This document shows positions 21,621-33,479 of a DNA stretch of 64,000 nt, one piece after another. The stretch covers positions 6,217,519-6,281,518 of the forward strand of contig OZ020521.1 of assembly GCA_963971425.1 (NCBI GenBank). The letters run 5' to 3'. Every line of letters begins with the position of its first letter. The first letter of the stretch is position 1. The stretch is from Bryoerythrophyllum caledonicum (Eukaryota; Streptophyta; Bryopsida; Pottiales; Pottiaceae). Both the position numbers and the translations under genes were made by a program. Under the pieces are notes generated by a model. The model was not told the origin of the DNA. It did not search any database and worked only from the letters and a program-made list of their open reading frames with translations.

Positions 21621-23899
21621 TTAGAAAGTAGTGGGGTTGGAGGACTTAGTGGTGTTAAGTTGTCTGTAGAGGGGGTTTTAGACCATTTTTTTATTGCAAT
21701 TTACATTAGTAAATGTAGGTGTGGGTGGGGCAATTGCGATGTATACGTTATTGATGTTAAGATTTTTTGCAATTAGTGTGAGTTGAGCAAGGTGTTCTAA
21801 TGTGCCAATTTTTTGGTTTTGATGATGTATACATAGGACATGTAGGATTGATGGTTTAAGTCAGGGCTTTTGTATTTCTGGTGGTATAGTAGGTTCCATG
21901 TACATCATTGAGTCTGCTTCAAATAATGCTATGATATGGGAGTCTGGAAATGGGCTAGATTGTGGGTTAAAGTTTTGGTACCAATTGGTGTCGGGTGTGA
22001 TGATAATAGTAGTGTGTAATATGCATGTTTAAGGGGGTCATTTTTAGGTATACAGTATTTGTATCTTTGGTATAGCCAAACAATTCTGGTTTCAAATGGT
22101 TGGGGTGTTGGTTCAAGGTTAATGGGGGTTTGTAGTGCATCATGGTATTGGTTCCATAGCCATTGTAATCTAGAGACCGGTATTGTAATTTGGTGTCTAC
22201 CGTCTCCTTCATACATGTGGGCATTGTCTTGTTGTATTTTTATTGTGTTTGTTGGTGCAAGAATGTCAATTTTGGGGCTACATTTGGTCGTGAAAATGTT
22301 AAGGAGGGGGATGATGATGGGCGGTGTGACAAATCTTGTATCTCTACGTTGTTCTTGGAGGTGATGTAATTTTATAGTTTCTATGTAAAAGTTATTTTGG
22401 GCTTGTTGATAATATTCTTTAAGAATTTCAGTGTTATGGAGCGAGGGGTTTCGATTGTGCCAAGGGGAAAGGTTTCTTTGTGGGAGTCATTTGCTATAGG
22501 TGGTGTTATTGTGGCTCCAAAGGCATAGATATGTTGTGTCTTTTTTGCTTATTGTGTTGAAGTCTACATACATTTTGTGTTTATGGTGGGTAATGTTGTT
22601 TATAGGGTATATTGAAAGATTTTTTTAATATGTGTAGTGGTGGGATAGGGGGAGGTGGGTGTGGCTAATTAAAGGGATTTGGTGCGGGGTTAATTTCAGC
22701 TTGGATGGTATTATTATTAATGATGTACAAGCCTTTTAGTGTGTAAGGTGGAGCGTGAGTGGGGCATGGAGTGGAGCATGTAGGAAGAGAAGCGGGGTGG
22801 CAAGATAGTTGTTTAGCAATGTTAAGTGCACTTTTTAGGAGCTTTGGTGGAGTACCATGAAACTTTTGTAGGTTTTTTCATTCACAAGGTGTATTCCGTT
22901 TGGAAGTGTGATTTGTTTTAGATCTGTGATGTTTACGGAGAATAATTTAGTAGGAGTTTAGAGGATAGTTGTCGGTTGAGTCTAGGGAGGTTATGAATTT
23001 TATTTGCCCATATTTGTTCTAGTCGCGCACGGCCAAGTAGAAAATTTTCTAGTGTGCTTTCTAGGAATGTTTGGCCTTCTGTTTTGAGTAGGAAAAGTGT
23101 GCGGATAATAAGAGACCCCATGCAAGCCGATATTTTAAGTTAAAATGAAGTTTCGCTAAACCCCCATATTTAGAGAGAATATGGCAAATAAGTTTGTTGT
23201 AGATTTTACCAAGTCGTTCCTTGTCATTAAGGGTATTTTGAAGTTGTTCTCCAATGCATCAGAGATAGGCATTTTTTTTAGAGAGAAGGCGTTTAGTCCG
23301 ATAGACTTTGGAGGAGTTGTGTTATGATATTGGGTGTATGTTGTACCACGAATTAAATTTTTTTTTAGTTAGATGATTAGAGATGATTAAGTTGGACAAA
23401 TTAATTAAGTTTGGCGAATTAGTTACGCTAGAGTTAGCCGTTAGGTAGGATTAAGGTTGGAGGAATAAAGGGCTACTATAGGATCCTTAAAAGGGATAAA
23501 GTAGGACCTAAGGCTTGAGCCTAGATCCAAGTTTAGAGCCTTACCCTCGACCCCCAAGCCGGAGGCAACCAATCAACCTCAACCGGAGGCAACCGCGTAC
23601 CCCAGCTCAGGGTGGAAGAAGAAAGCTCGGCAGGACCCAGTCAAGCCGGAAGCCAGCCCATCAAGGGAGCAGCGGGTGAGGAAACCTGAGAGTGAAGCCT
23701 CAAAACAGCTAGTGGAAGCAAGTAGGTGCGAAAACTAACGAGAAAGGTGGAGAGGGGTCAGATTGACTTGGAGAGGGAAGCAGCTCGGAAAGGACTCGTA
23801 GAATCGGGGAGGCAGAGGCTGAACAAAGCTGGTGCGGAAACCGTGTGAGGACGATGGAGCGGTACCTCGAAGCTGAAGGAGAAAGTTCTCGGCAGGAAA

Positions 23900-24830
23900 G
23901 CAAAGGCCAACGTGTGAGCAAACCTCACCAACTTGCGCGGACCTCTCCAACTCATGCACGGACCTCACAACCTTGGTAGAGTGTTTGCGGCACCTCAGCA
24001 TGGAGGTGGAGGACCAGCGAGGAAACGAAGCACGGACTTTAGCTAGTGGAGTGTGTGCAGACCTCACCGACTTGGGCGCAGACTTTAGCTGGTGGAGTGT
24101 GTGCACAGACCTCTTGACGAGTGTGTGCACAGACCTCCTGACGAGTGTGCACAGACCTCACCAACTTATCTGTACGAACCTCATGACCTTGGTGGAAGAA
24201 CAGGACCGACGCGGAGGGCGTGTGCGGACCTCACCAACGTTGGAGGAAGTAGAGGACCAGCGAGGAAGGGAGCGCGGACCTCGCCGCCATGTGCGCCGAC
24301 CCTATCTAGTGGAGTGTGTGCGCGGACCTCAACAACGTGTGTGCACAGACCTCACCAACGAGTGTGCATGGACCTCACTGACCCTGGTGGAGGACCAGCA
24401 AGGAAGGCGAAGCGCGGACCTCACCAACGTGTGTGCACAGACCTCACCAACGAGTGTGCACGGACCTCACCAACCCTGGTGGAAGAGAAGACCAGCGTGG
24501 AAGGCGGGTGCGGACCTCACCGACGGGTGAGCGGACCTCACCAACTTGCACGAACCTCATCGGGGAGCGTGTGCGGACCTCACCGCCTGAGACGAGGACG
24601 AGCAGCACCCACACGGCAAGGAGCGTGTGCGGACCTTATCGACCAAGACGAGGACGAGCAACACCCACACGGCAGGGAGCGTGTGCGGACCTCACCGATC
24701 GAGACGAGGACAAGCAACACTCTCACGATAGGGAGCGTGTGCGGACCTCACCGACGGAGACGAGGACGAGCAACACCCTCACGGCAGGGAGCGTGTACGG
24801 ACCTCACCGACTCTGGTGGGAGGACATGAC
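23900..24830 (+). repeat. GTGTGCGGACCTCACC minisatellite with a 56-bp terminal array
   Basis: The motif GTGTGC(G/A)GACCTCACCAAC recurs about 20 times. From 24565 the arrangement becomes a regular 56-bp repeat, with GAGCGTGTGCGGACC starting at 24565, 24621, 24677, 24733 and 24789. Because 56 is not a multiple of three, the frame rotates from copy to copy, which rules out selection for a protein repeat. Units are contiguous without spacers. Confidence 0.9.
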
Positions 24831-24946
24831 CAGCAGCTAAAGAAGAAGAGGAGTAAAGAGGCCCCTCAGCCGAGACCAGGGGTAAGCAGCCCCACACGGC
24901 GAAGGCAAGACGAACAGGTACCGAGTTCCATGGGCTTGATTTCGGC

Positions 24947-26946
24947 ATGGCTCCCTCTGTGGTAAGAGATATCTCTTCTATGGTTCCCAAGGATCCTCTT
25001 GAACTCACGGAGCTCAAAGAAGATCTTCTCCGCATGGAATGTCTCTCTCTTTTCGATTTCTGTTGGGGATTTTGTATCGAGTCCACGGTACAGAAGATGC
25101 ATCAGGAGCCCTTACTGGAGCCGGAGGGAGATAGTATACGAGCTTGCCCAGAAAGGTGGACCATGGGGAGGTGGCAGGAGGTGTACGGGTTTCCACGCCA
25201 GGGTGCAGGATGGACGAGTTTGAAGGAGGAGTATGCCAAGGGGAGGTTTGGGTCCAAGGACGCCAAGAACGGCTATGCATTGCAAGATTCCCTGGAACCC
25301 CGTGCCAAAAGGGTCTTCTCATTCCTTGTACCCATCTTGTACCTTGAGAGACCCACCCGGGTCACCATCACTCTTGCTAACACGTTGTATGGAGCCTACC
25401 TGGAGGAGAGGATGGTGAATTGGGCCATCATCGTGAAGGACGTAGTGTTGATGTTAACCAAGAGTGTGGGGAGCACCAGACGCTCTCCCATCTGTCCATT
25501 CCTGATCCATCTCTATCACCACTTCAAGGAAACCACCCCGGACGAGGACGTGGTGTATGGGACCCAACTTATATTGAGGAAGTTCGAGGGAACGGAGTCG
25601 GAGCACGAGCCAAGATCGGAAGGAGGGAGCAGTGCATCCCAGTTAGAGGAGGAAGCACCACCACCCCGAAGCGACAGAGGCAGCGACAAGGTGGAGCTCC
25701 TTCTGCACGGACCCGCGCGACAATTCGAGCAGCAGCCACCGGTTCAGCTCTACTCGGAGGTAAGACTTACAAGGCCTCCAAATTGGTAGAAGCTCTCCGG
25801 GTATATGTGGACGACGTGGATAGGACTTTGGGGCATGTGAATGGCTTGGTGGGCAATCCACCTAGCCATGGATTGGTGGCAGCAGCCAAGGAGAAAATGG
25901 GAGGTGCTAGTGACCTCCGCCTCATGGAGCAGAAGGTTGACCGGCTCAACCTCGACATGGCCAAGGTGAAGAGTCGGGCGTTGGAGGCAGAGAAGGGTTC
26001 GAAGGAGACGCTTCTCCAAGCCAATGCCTCAGCATCAGCGTTACAACAGGTGGAGGAGGCATTACACTTTCCAGCGGATGCAGTGTTGAAGGCCAAGATG
26101 TTTGATGCCAAGTTGGAGAGAGATGGCCATATTTTCAGCAAGAGGGTAATTGCTTTCATGGTGGAGTAGACGGTGAAGTTGGAGACAGCTTATGCTAAAA
26201 TGAGGATGTTGGTAAGTAACCTCACCCATATCCAGCCCAAGATCGTGGATGTTTCTGATAGCTCAGGCAACGATGTCGATTCTGGTTCGGAAGCTGATTC
26301 GGAGAGGCAAGACTCGGGTGACCAAGACCTTCCAACGGGGAAGGGTATGATTGATCTAGATAGCTCGGTTCTGCCCTCACGGACTCCACTTGTGGAAGTC
26401 ACTACTTGCCATTCCCCTTCAAATATCACCACACAGGTACAGAGCGTGAGGAAGGAGAGCATGGGTGCCACGATGGAGCCTCCGTGCACGACTCTCCCTT
26501 ACCAGTTTTCCCTTGGAGACCCCGGTCGCACTACACCGACCGTTGTTCCTTTGCAGGGCATGTCTCCTTTTGGGAAGACCACTGGTGAGAGTTCCGCTTA
26601 CTTGCACCTTCCAGTGCGGACTGAGGGCAAGTTGGGACACACTTCCGTTCAGGAGATCTTCATTGGAACTCCGAACCTGGTACCGGTCCTTTCGACCCAA
26701 TCTGAGCCCCACCAAGGCACCACTTCCGTGCTAGTCACTCCGGGTGGCCCGAATGCCTCGTTGACTTTGACGGAGGCCTTGCCTCGGTCATCCATGGCCG
26801 GATTGGCACCCTCTTCATCTGCAGATTTGTTATCACTTCTTGTGACGCTTGCGACGGCTGCGGCCAACCCGACTTCGAGCAAGAGTACGAAGAAGCTGAA
26901 GAGGAGGGAAGAGAAGAGAAGGCTTGAGGAGTTGACCCGGAAGTAG
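24947..26946 (+). pseudogene. gag-like protein of the 5.7-kb insertion
   Basis: The frame opens with ATG at 24947 and carries a conserved-looking alpha-helical domain (WTMGRWQEVYGFP, KNGYALQDSLEPRAKRVFSF, PTRVTITLANTLYGAYLEER, SPICPFLIHLYHHF). I do not recognise a named family; the style recalls plant retroelement capsid or mobile-domain proteins. The homologous continuation switches frame at about 25650-25690 to the frame 25420-26946. That frame has a coiled coil (LMEQKVDRLNLDMAKVKSRA, 25925-25985), an acidic S/D/E stretch (26250-26330), and a basic tail KSTKKLKRREEKRRLEELTRK ending at 26946. A TAG at 26167-26169 interrupts it. Programmed frameshifting and readthrough are possible, decay simpler. 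No zinc knuckle or pol motifs. Confidence 0.55.
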
Positions 26947-27849
26947 GGTCAAAATCTTAGTTTGTAGGTCACTGTTCACTCTCGGACTTGGCCCCAGGGT
27001 GAACGTGGATTTGACTTGGTTTTGCCTTGGGATTTGTATAGATGCCTTTTGACTTTGCACGTAGAGTTGGTGGGACGGCGGCTGCGCCGTCAAGGGTAGT
27101 TAATACTGCCATGTTTAGTTAGAAGGCATCATTTGGTTTGGACGTTTGTGTGTGTTTGCTGTAGTGTAAGGTAAACCCCCCCACAACCGTCACGTTAAGC
27201 AGTTTGCATATATAGAGAACCTAGATAATAATTAAATTATTTTTCAGTGATAGCCAATAGAATTACAATTTCAACCCAAGTGATTTCATATTTTTCCGAT
27301 GTGTTGTGAATTAGTTATGAATTTTCAAAGGCACATGTGAAGAAAGTTGGATGAGCGTCAGTAGGTGGGGGCCATGACCCTTCCACAAATGGCCTAAAAC
27401 CGCATGCATAACAACCAAAAACCGGCAATGAGTCAACCTTAAACTAATTCTAGAAATATTTCATTTTCTCCACTGTTGCATGTACAATAAGTCTAGAAGA
27501 TCCCATTCCCCTAAAACCACCAAATGTGCATCCAATTCATGCCACCCTTGCCTTTACTCCCACCATTAAAAATAGAGAGTTGGTTACATGTGCATGTAGT
27601 GGCGGTTTTTAGTGAAAAAGTAGCTGTCGGCCATGGGATATTCGCGGTTTTAGGGTGGCTTACCTTAAGTAGGGAGCCTCTTGGCACCTCTCTTCACTGC
27701 TTGATGTGTGTATTTGCTTTCAGTTTAATTCTAAACCTACGCTCTCATAAAACCTTCTATGGTTGGAGAGCTCAGATTCTATATGACTGTGAGTACCATT
27801 TCAAGTAGTCCACTCCTCAAGTCCGTACTAACTGTCGAAGTCATTGTTT

Positions 27850-28010
27850 CCTTGTTCCATCAAGTAGAGTTAGTCCGTGTGGATGGGAATAACAGGTGAG
27901 ATGGTTAGATTGTTAGTCGGGCGTGGCTCTAAGTCTGACATTTGTAGTTGTTTCCTTGTTCCATCAAGTAGAGTAGTCCGGGTGGATGGGATTAACAGGT
28001 GAGTTTATAA
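27850..28010 (+). repeat. ~105-bp direct repeat
   Basis: TGTTTCCTTGTTCCATCAAG through GGATGGGA-TAACAGGTGAG occurs at 27845 and 27950. Just after the second copy a purine-rich run (GGGGAGGACGAGGAGGAGTG, 28018-28037) could be a polypurine tract, which would place a 3' LTR start at about 28060; its 5' partner was not found. Confidence 0.55.
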
Positions 28011-29059
28011 GTGGTTTGGGGAGGACGAGGAGGAGTGACGGATGAGGAAGGGGTCTTGATATGTCTTGTGTGACCTATCGGCGGCAAGATGTCACCGATT
28101 GTCAGTATGTACTGTAGATCCCAGATGCATCAACCTTTGGTCGAATAGGTTGATCCATAGGAGTATGATATTACTTTAGCATTCGTGCTAAGGACGGAGT
28201 AGGACCTGATGTGACGTCCATGTGCAATGCTATGCGACATTAACCAAGAACTACTGTAACAGCTCAGATTATCTTGAGAGAAAGAAGGAGATCCAACTAA
28301 CCCCTTTGGACTGTGATCCATTGGAGTAATAGGAGGAGGACTTTGTTCACTGAAGAAAAGGAGTAGAGTTGGTTGTCTCTGGTGCGGATGGCTATGTGAA
28401 CCCACTAGATAATACTCCTTTAGCCGATTCTGAGTTGGAAAATGAAGGACTAACAGCTTAGATGGTAGGTAGGTAAACCACGTGCTTGCCACGAGTGTAG
28501 TATTAGTCCTTAAGGCCCAAGCCTTATTCTTCCTTCCGGGAGAAACCCAGTGAAACCGCCACCATCCCAAGTTAGCGAGTAGTAGTGAAGAGAGAGACTG
28601 TGAGGAAGAATTGTCGTCACCCATACAAACACTAAAATCTCTTTGAGTCCATGAACCATCGTTCATGGTGATAAACACTCTCCGGATACTAAGGTACCCC
28701 AGAGGTCTATAGTGTACATAGTTGTAAAGTCTTTCCCGTCCAAAACCAAGGAGGATCCGTAGTGAGGGCCGCAGAGAGGACCGCAGTGAGGACCGCAGTG
28801 AGGTTCCGCGTTGAGGATACCCCCCTCCCTTTTGGTAACGGTGAACAAAGATTTGGTGTAACTAAGCCTAACCCGTGTAGTTTTTCTTTCTTTCTCTTTC
28901 TTCTTATGTAATTATTGTAGTATGTATAGTATTGTATAGATATAGGCTTACTGTTAGTCGTTGTAGTTCACGAGGATTCTCTGTGGGAACGAATACCTTA
29001 GGGTATCTTTTGTGTTAAGATGTGAATACTTGCCAACGCATACTACGACAGTGTACAAT

Positions 29060-31244
29060 TAAGAAGTCCACATACTTTCTTTTGTATAGCTATAATTTTT
29101 TTGTCTAGTTTTTTTATGGCGGGCACGCTGTGAAATTTTTTTAGGCATATTTTTAGGAATAGAGTTGGGTATGTGGTCTAGACCGGGAGCTTTGTTATTT
29201 CCCAAGTTTTTAGGCATATGTCATATGTATCTCTATTGTAGTAGGTATGTAGTGGGGGGGTTGGTTCTCCCCTTTTATCAATGGTAAATCCATATAAGTT
29301 GTGCCACGGATATTGTCACACTCCACACGTGCATGTGGGTGTGTGATGCGATTGATAATGACACGGAGAGATAGTTGGTATGTTGCTTATACATTGTTGA
29401 GAATGAATTTCGTTTGCAATGTCGTCCGAGCTACTTAAAATATTGTTGTTTTGATCTATTATGCAATCGAGAGGTAAATTAACACTGTTTTTTGAAAAAA
29501 TCTATTAATCTTTTTGTGGCTTGTTTCACATAATTGACGGTATTTAAAAATGGCTTTTTAATGCAATCTCTTGTACGTATTGTATTTATTGTATATATTG
29601 TGGAATTATGGTGTGGCTCAAGTTTTGTAATTTGGAAAGGATAGGATGAGTACGCCAATTAGGATTGGTTTTGACAATATAGATTGTTTTTCGTATGGTG
29701 TGGTATGCACCAAGATGTTGTTTCCAAGTTGTGGCTAGTTTTTGGGGAAGATATCCCCCTTGTTGTGCGGCCCTGGGTGTGAGTTGTGGTATCAAGGGTG
29801 CTTTGCAGTTTTTTTTTATGTGCTAGAAATTGCGTTGAATAGACTATCAAGGTTGGTGCAAGCTTCTTGCCACTATGTCTGTGTGAGGTCTTCGTGGTTG
29901 AAGAGGATATTTGTAAGGTTATCAATTTGTATTGAGTTTTCTTCATTAATGTTGTGTTAAAGATACGTAAATTTTCTTTGGGGTTGGGATTGAGTATTTT
30001 TATATCATTTGAGTTATTTTGTGTGATGAGTCTACTACGGAGGGTATTATGGGGTATGTTGAGTTGTATTGGGAAGTGGTCCAAGTTTAAATTGGCCGTA
30101 GTATTAGTGTTAGATGTGAATTGAGTGGGATTGGATGTTTTGATGAAAAACCCATCAATTAGGCTAGTGTGTGTATAATTGAGTCCGCCTTGCCGAGGAT
30201 ATTGAGTATTAGTTGGAATACAGGATGATTGTAGATTGTGTGTAGATTTGCCATTGGTAGTCTGTTTAAAGTGGAGGGGCAAAGAGAGAGCCATTTCATC
30301 TATCAATTAGGCCAATATCTCGGTTGAAGTCTCCACAAAGTATTATCGTGTGGTTGGTGTGTAGATTTATTTGAATGGCGATGGAGTTTTGAATATCCGA
30401 GATAAGTCTAGAGTCTTCAAGGTGTGAGTGCATATATAAATGTAAAATGAGCCATGGTTGGAGTGGTCGATTAGCTATTTTGATGATTTGTTGGTATGGC
30501 AATATATTGACCGGGGAGGGGATTTTGGTAATATTTCCGCCAAAAACGTAGGATTGGTGTATGAGCATGAGAAGTCCGCCTCTTGTTAGTGTATATGACA
30601 TTTGTTGTTGAATACATTGTGTGAGTGTGTGGATGTTATTAAACATGAGTTTATAATTGAAGAATATTCTTTGTATATATTTTGTGGATTTTGTAGCCAT
30701 TAGTTTAATTCTTGTATTGCAATTATGGCAAGGGGTGTTTTAGTGTGAGAAAATAGATTATGTATGCATGGTAGGGCAGTATATAATGTCAAGGCATTCC
30801 ATGTGGTAACGTATGTGTTTCTATCTTCCGTGTCTAGGTTGCGAGGTGGAGGTGGGGTGTAGGGAGATAGTTTAGGGGGATGCATGTATGCATCTATTTG
30901 TTCAAAGCATCAAAGAGTTTCAATAATAAGCATATTAGGGAAGAAAGAAAATTTAAATTGTATTTCTTCAAGGGTAGGGGGTGGATTTTGGCTAAGAATG
31001 TAGTTATATAAGTCATTGTGGAGGGAGTTTTCTGTTGGAGGATGTGTTGGTTTTCTTCTAGGAATGCGGTGTACAGATGTTGTGTTTTGATATGTCTTTT
31101 GGGGGGCTTTTGCAGGGAGGAGAGAGTGTTGAGTAGTTGATTTGTCCACCGTATTGGTTTATCATTTGTAGCGTGTGGAGGTAGTTTGGAGAGAACCCAA
31201 TGATCATCTAGTTGGTAAAGCATTCGTGGCTGGTCCGTGGTCAA
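29060..31244 (-). pseudogene. LINE ORF2 N-terminus: AP-type endonuclease and start of RT
   Basis: The endonuclease is spread over frames 30885-30700, 30700-30296 and 30306-29659. TTWNALTLY is near 30810, IILCGDFNRDIGLIDR is at about 30345-30297 (catalytic GDFN), and LIDGFFIKTS followed by LDHFPIQLNI lies at 30160-30050 (equivalent of the SDHFPI motif, with L for S). The RT begins with NNKAPGLDHIPNSIPKNMPK at 29200-29140 and is then lost. ORF1 ends at 31241 and ORF2 starts at or just inside it (TTG 31244, first ATG 31223), so the two frames abut. Frameshifts separate the blocks. Confidence 0.72.
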
Positions 31245-33472
31245 TCCACGTTTGATGGATCCTCCAGCGGCAGGAGAGAAGGCACCAAGCTGCTTCTATT
31301 GATTCCTTGCATCACCACAAGAGCATCCATTATTAATTGCTCAACATTAATGAGTTTCAATTTTACCTCGTTGGTGCGGGCGTCAATGTATTCCCATGTT
31401 TCTCGGATGATAATATCGTTAAAGGTGGAGAGCTCCAAGCAAAATTTGCTTTTGGCTCTCGTCCATGATGGCAGTCATTTTCCTGTGTAGAGTGCTAGTG
31501 GAAGTGGAGGTGGTCTTGATGGAGGCTACAATGTTTACCAATGTCGTATTGATGTCATTAATCTCCATTTTGCCACCGAGGCGGCAGATGGGGGGTCAAT
31601 GCCATCTAAACTCCTACGGTGCGGGCAAACCTCTACTTGGTGAAGTCCGATGTTGAAATTCTTGTTGAGGTGTTGCCTATACACAATAGGATTGAGAACT
31701 TGATCGTTGGCGGATCTGTTGTGCTTGCCATGTTGTTGTCTAAGGAACCAAATCGTGACAATGTTCTTGGCCTCAAGATCATGGGTGATGGCGGGCGTGG
31801 TATCAACCACGCCCATGAAAATGAGTAGTTGTGACAAGGTAAGTGTTAGAGCATCCTTTTGGCTTTGTCAGAGGTGGAGAAAATATTAGAGCTGTTAACT
31901 TTGGCGGGAAGAATCTCTTGGAAGGTAGTGATTTGGTGATGCTCAAACTTCTTGGCTTGTTTTGGGGTAGGTGCAACGATCCACGCATGGGACTCCTCCG
32001 CCTCCTTCTGCACATCTATCACTTTAAATTCAAGGTTTCTCGAGAAACCGTTTTGCACCACATTTTGGAAGAGTGCTCGTGTAGTGATTTCCTTGAGGTT
32101 ATCACACTTGATGCGGACCGAGAGGCCCTGGAGACCTACCGCATGCCAACCTTTGCACACCTTTCCCAAAGATGATGGGCCCATGGGATTGAGAGGCAAA
32201 ATGAAGTATCGGGTTCCGTTGAGGAGAGCGATGGCGTCGGTCTCGGGGTGGAGCAGATGTATTTTGATAATTCCTGAGAAAATACCCTTTTGCCCCTCCT
32301 TGACTTCTTTGTAAAGAACTGCAAGGGGGTCAATAAGCTTAGTATCCAACGGCATATCCATGTGCACTAGTCTAGCCTTAACAAGTTTTTTAATGTCATC
32401 GTGATAGAAAGGGTGATTTGGCAACTCAAAAGAAATGGCTATTTGGAAACCAAATGACTATCTAGTCTTTTCATCAATAGGAATATCAAAAGGCACTTGG
32501 ATAATGTAAAGTGTTGCCCTTCAACACCATAATTACATACATGAGGATATAATACATGTGGAATCCAGGGGTGTGCTATTGCAGCATTTAAGGCCTCATG
32601 TGCCTTGCTTTTAGGTAATCCCCTGGTGATCATGTCCCGCACCGTCTCTCCGCTACACAGGATGTCTTGTCTTGCATCTTGGGCAAGCTTCTCCCTGGTG
32701 GAGAAGCCAAGCTAGAACTTGAAGGAACAGAGGTCTAGAAATGAGACATGAGATGTGGCAGGGAAGTGACCTTTAAGTTTCTTGGTAGGGTTTGGTGCAT
32801 CGTGTGAAGTAGAGGCAAAAGACTTCTATGCCATAGTCTATTTGAGATTGACAATCGGGCTCTCCATGTCCATTGCTACCACCTCCGCCATGGATTTCTT
32901 TTGGAGCTGCTCTACAATGTTTGAAGTGACAATAGAGGTGATCTCAGTTTCTTGGGAGGAGGGGGGAGAAGCTGGCACTCGGCGCTTCTAGCTTGCTTGT
33001 GTGCTCTTGATAGGGGAGTTATCTTGGTCGTCAGAGATGTGTATTGGGGTCTCTCGAGGCGCTGTGGAATGAGCCTCCCGGATTTTTTCTTGCAGCTGCG
33101 GGGCTTAAGGATGATGACCCGTTGCGAGGTCGGGGCTACTCGTCTCTTTCTCAATTACAGGCATGTATTGGCAGGAGTCGCTACTACTCTTGGAGTGTTG
33201 CCAGGTATGGACGTTTTTGGATGTGGGATGATCCGAGAGGGCACCAGAGGCTCCTCGCTACTGGTTCTTTGATGTTCAATGCCGAGAATGACTTCTACTA
33301 CAATGCAGAGAATGACTTCTACTACAATGATGATAGCGTTTGACACACAGGGGAATGTGTGCGTGGCAATTATAGATGTATTGTCTATGCGTCCATTAGT
33401 CTTGGTGATACGGGAGATTGTCTGGTGTAAGATCATGAATTGTTTGCTATGGTAGGAAACACCATAGGACAC
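31241..33472 (-). pseudogene. LINE ORF1 remnants
   Basis: The best block is 32424-31846, 192 codons, with KLVKARLVHMDMPLDTKLID and GTRYFILPLNPMGPSSLGK. It has the organisation of a plant LINE nucleic-acid-binding ORF1, though I cannot name a domain. The tail at 31438-31241 is helical (TNEVKLKLINVEQLIMDALV). The basic segment 33154-32912 and the leader 33472-33155 lie upstream in other frames. A 21-bp tandem duplication is present at 33288-33329. Confidence 0.5.
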
Positions 33473-33479
33473 ATAGACG

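Larger units (their letters stand above)
23339..29050 (+). mobile_element. 5.7-kb insertion in the LINE, LTR-retrotransposon-like ends, gag-only
   Basis: Begins TGTTGTACCACG at 23339 and ends CATACTACGACA at 29050, both bounded by the pentamer GTGTA (23334-23338 and 29051-29055). TG...CA ends with a 5-bp target duplication are typical of LTR retrotransposons. The segment before the right end (CTCTGTGGGAACGAATACC, 28980) resembles LTR 3' ends known from plant elements. I could not find a copy of either end at the opposite side, so two matching LTRs are not demonstrated. The interior has one gag-like gene (24947-26946, +) and no protease, RT or integrase. A large non-autonomous derivative, or a recombinant that lost one LTR, are the likely readings. 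Confidence 0.6.
19534..33472 (-). mobile_element. LINE retrotransposon with RNase H, nested insertions
   Basis: All recognisable parts run on the minus strand in LINE order. ORF1 remnants at 33472-31241, then ORF2: an AP-type endonuclease at 31220-29900, the start of reverse transcriptase near 29200, a post-RT block (YNKLICHILSKYGGLAKLHF, 23230-23100), RNase H (21620-21140), and a C-terminal domain at 20120-19534. Bases 29050-23339 are a later insertion flanked by GTGTA and 20716-20130 is a TIR element; removing both makes the LINE continuous. The RT core between the KAPGLDHIPN motif and the post-RT block, normally about 1 kb, is missing, so it was dead before the insertion. No poly-A tail or target duplication was located. 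Confidence 0.75.

Noticed and set aside
24565-24830. Regular repeats that could suggest a CRISPR array
   Set aside because: The units are contiguous with no unique spacers, no cas genes are present and the DNA is eukaryotic; it is a minisatellite.
23973-24840. Overlapping ORFs of 135-245 codons rich in R, T and C
   Set aside because: Produced by the repeat field; the 56-bp period rotates the frame, and all frames look alike.
28130-28678. 182-codon minus-strand ORF
   Set aside because: Serine-rich with no domain; it lies in the non-coding 3' part of the 5.7-kb insertion, antisense to its gene.
31210-31275. tRNA-like stretch (AGTTGGTAAAGCA ... GGTCAATCC)
   Set aside because: The A-box-like part is present, but the B box and acceptor stem do not pair, and it lies inside the LINE ORF1/ORF2 junction.
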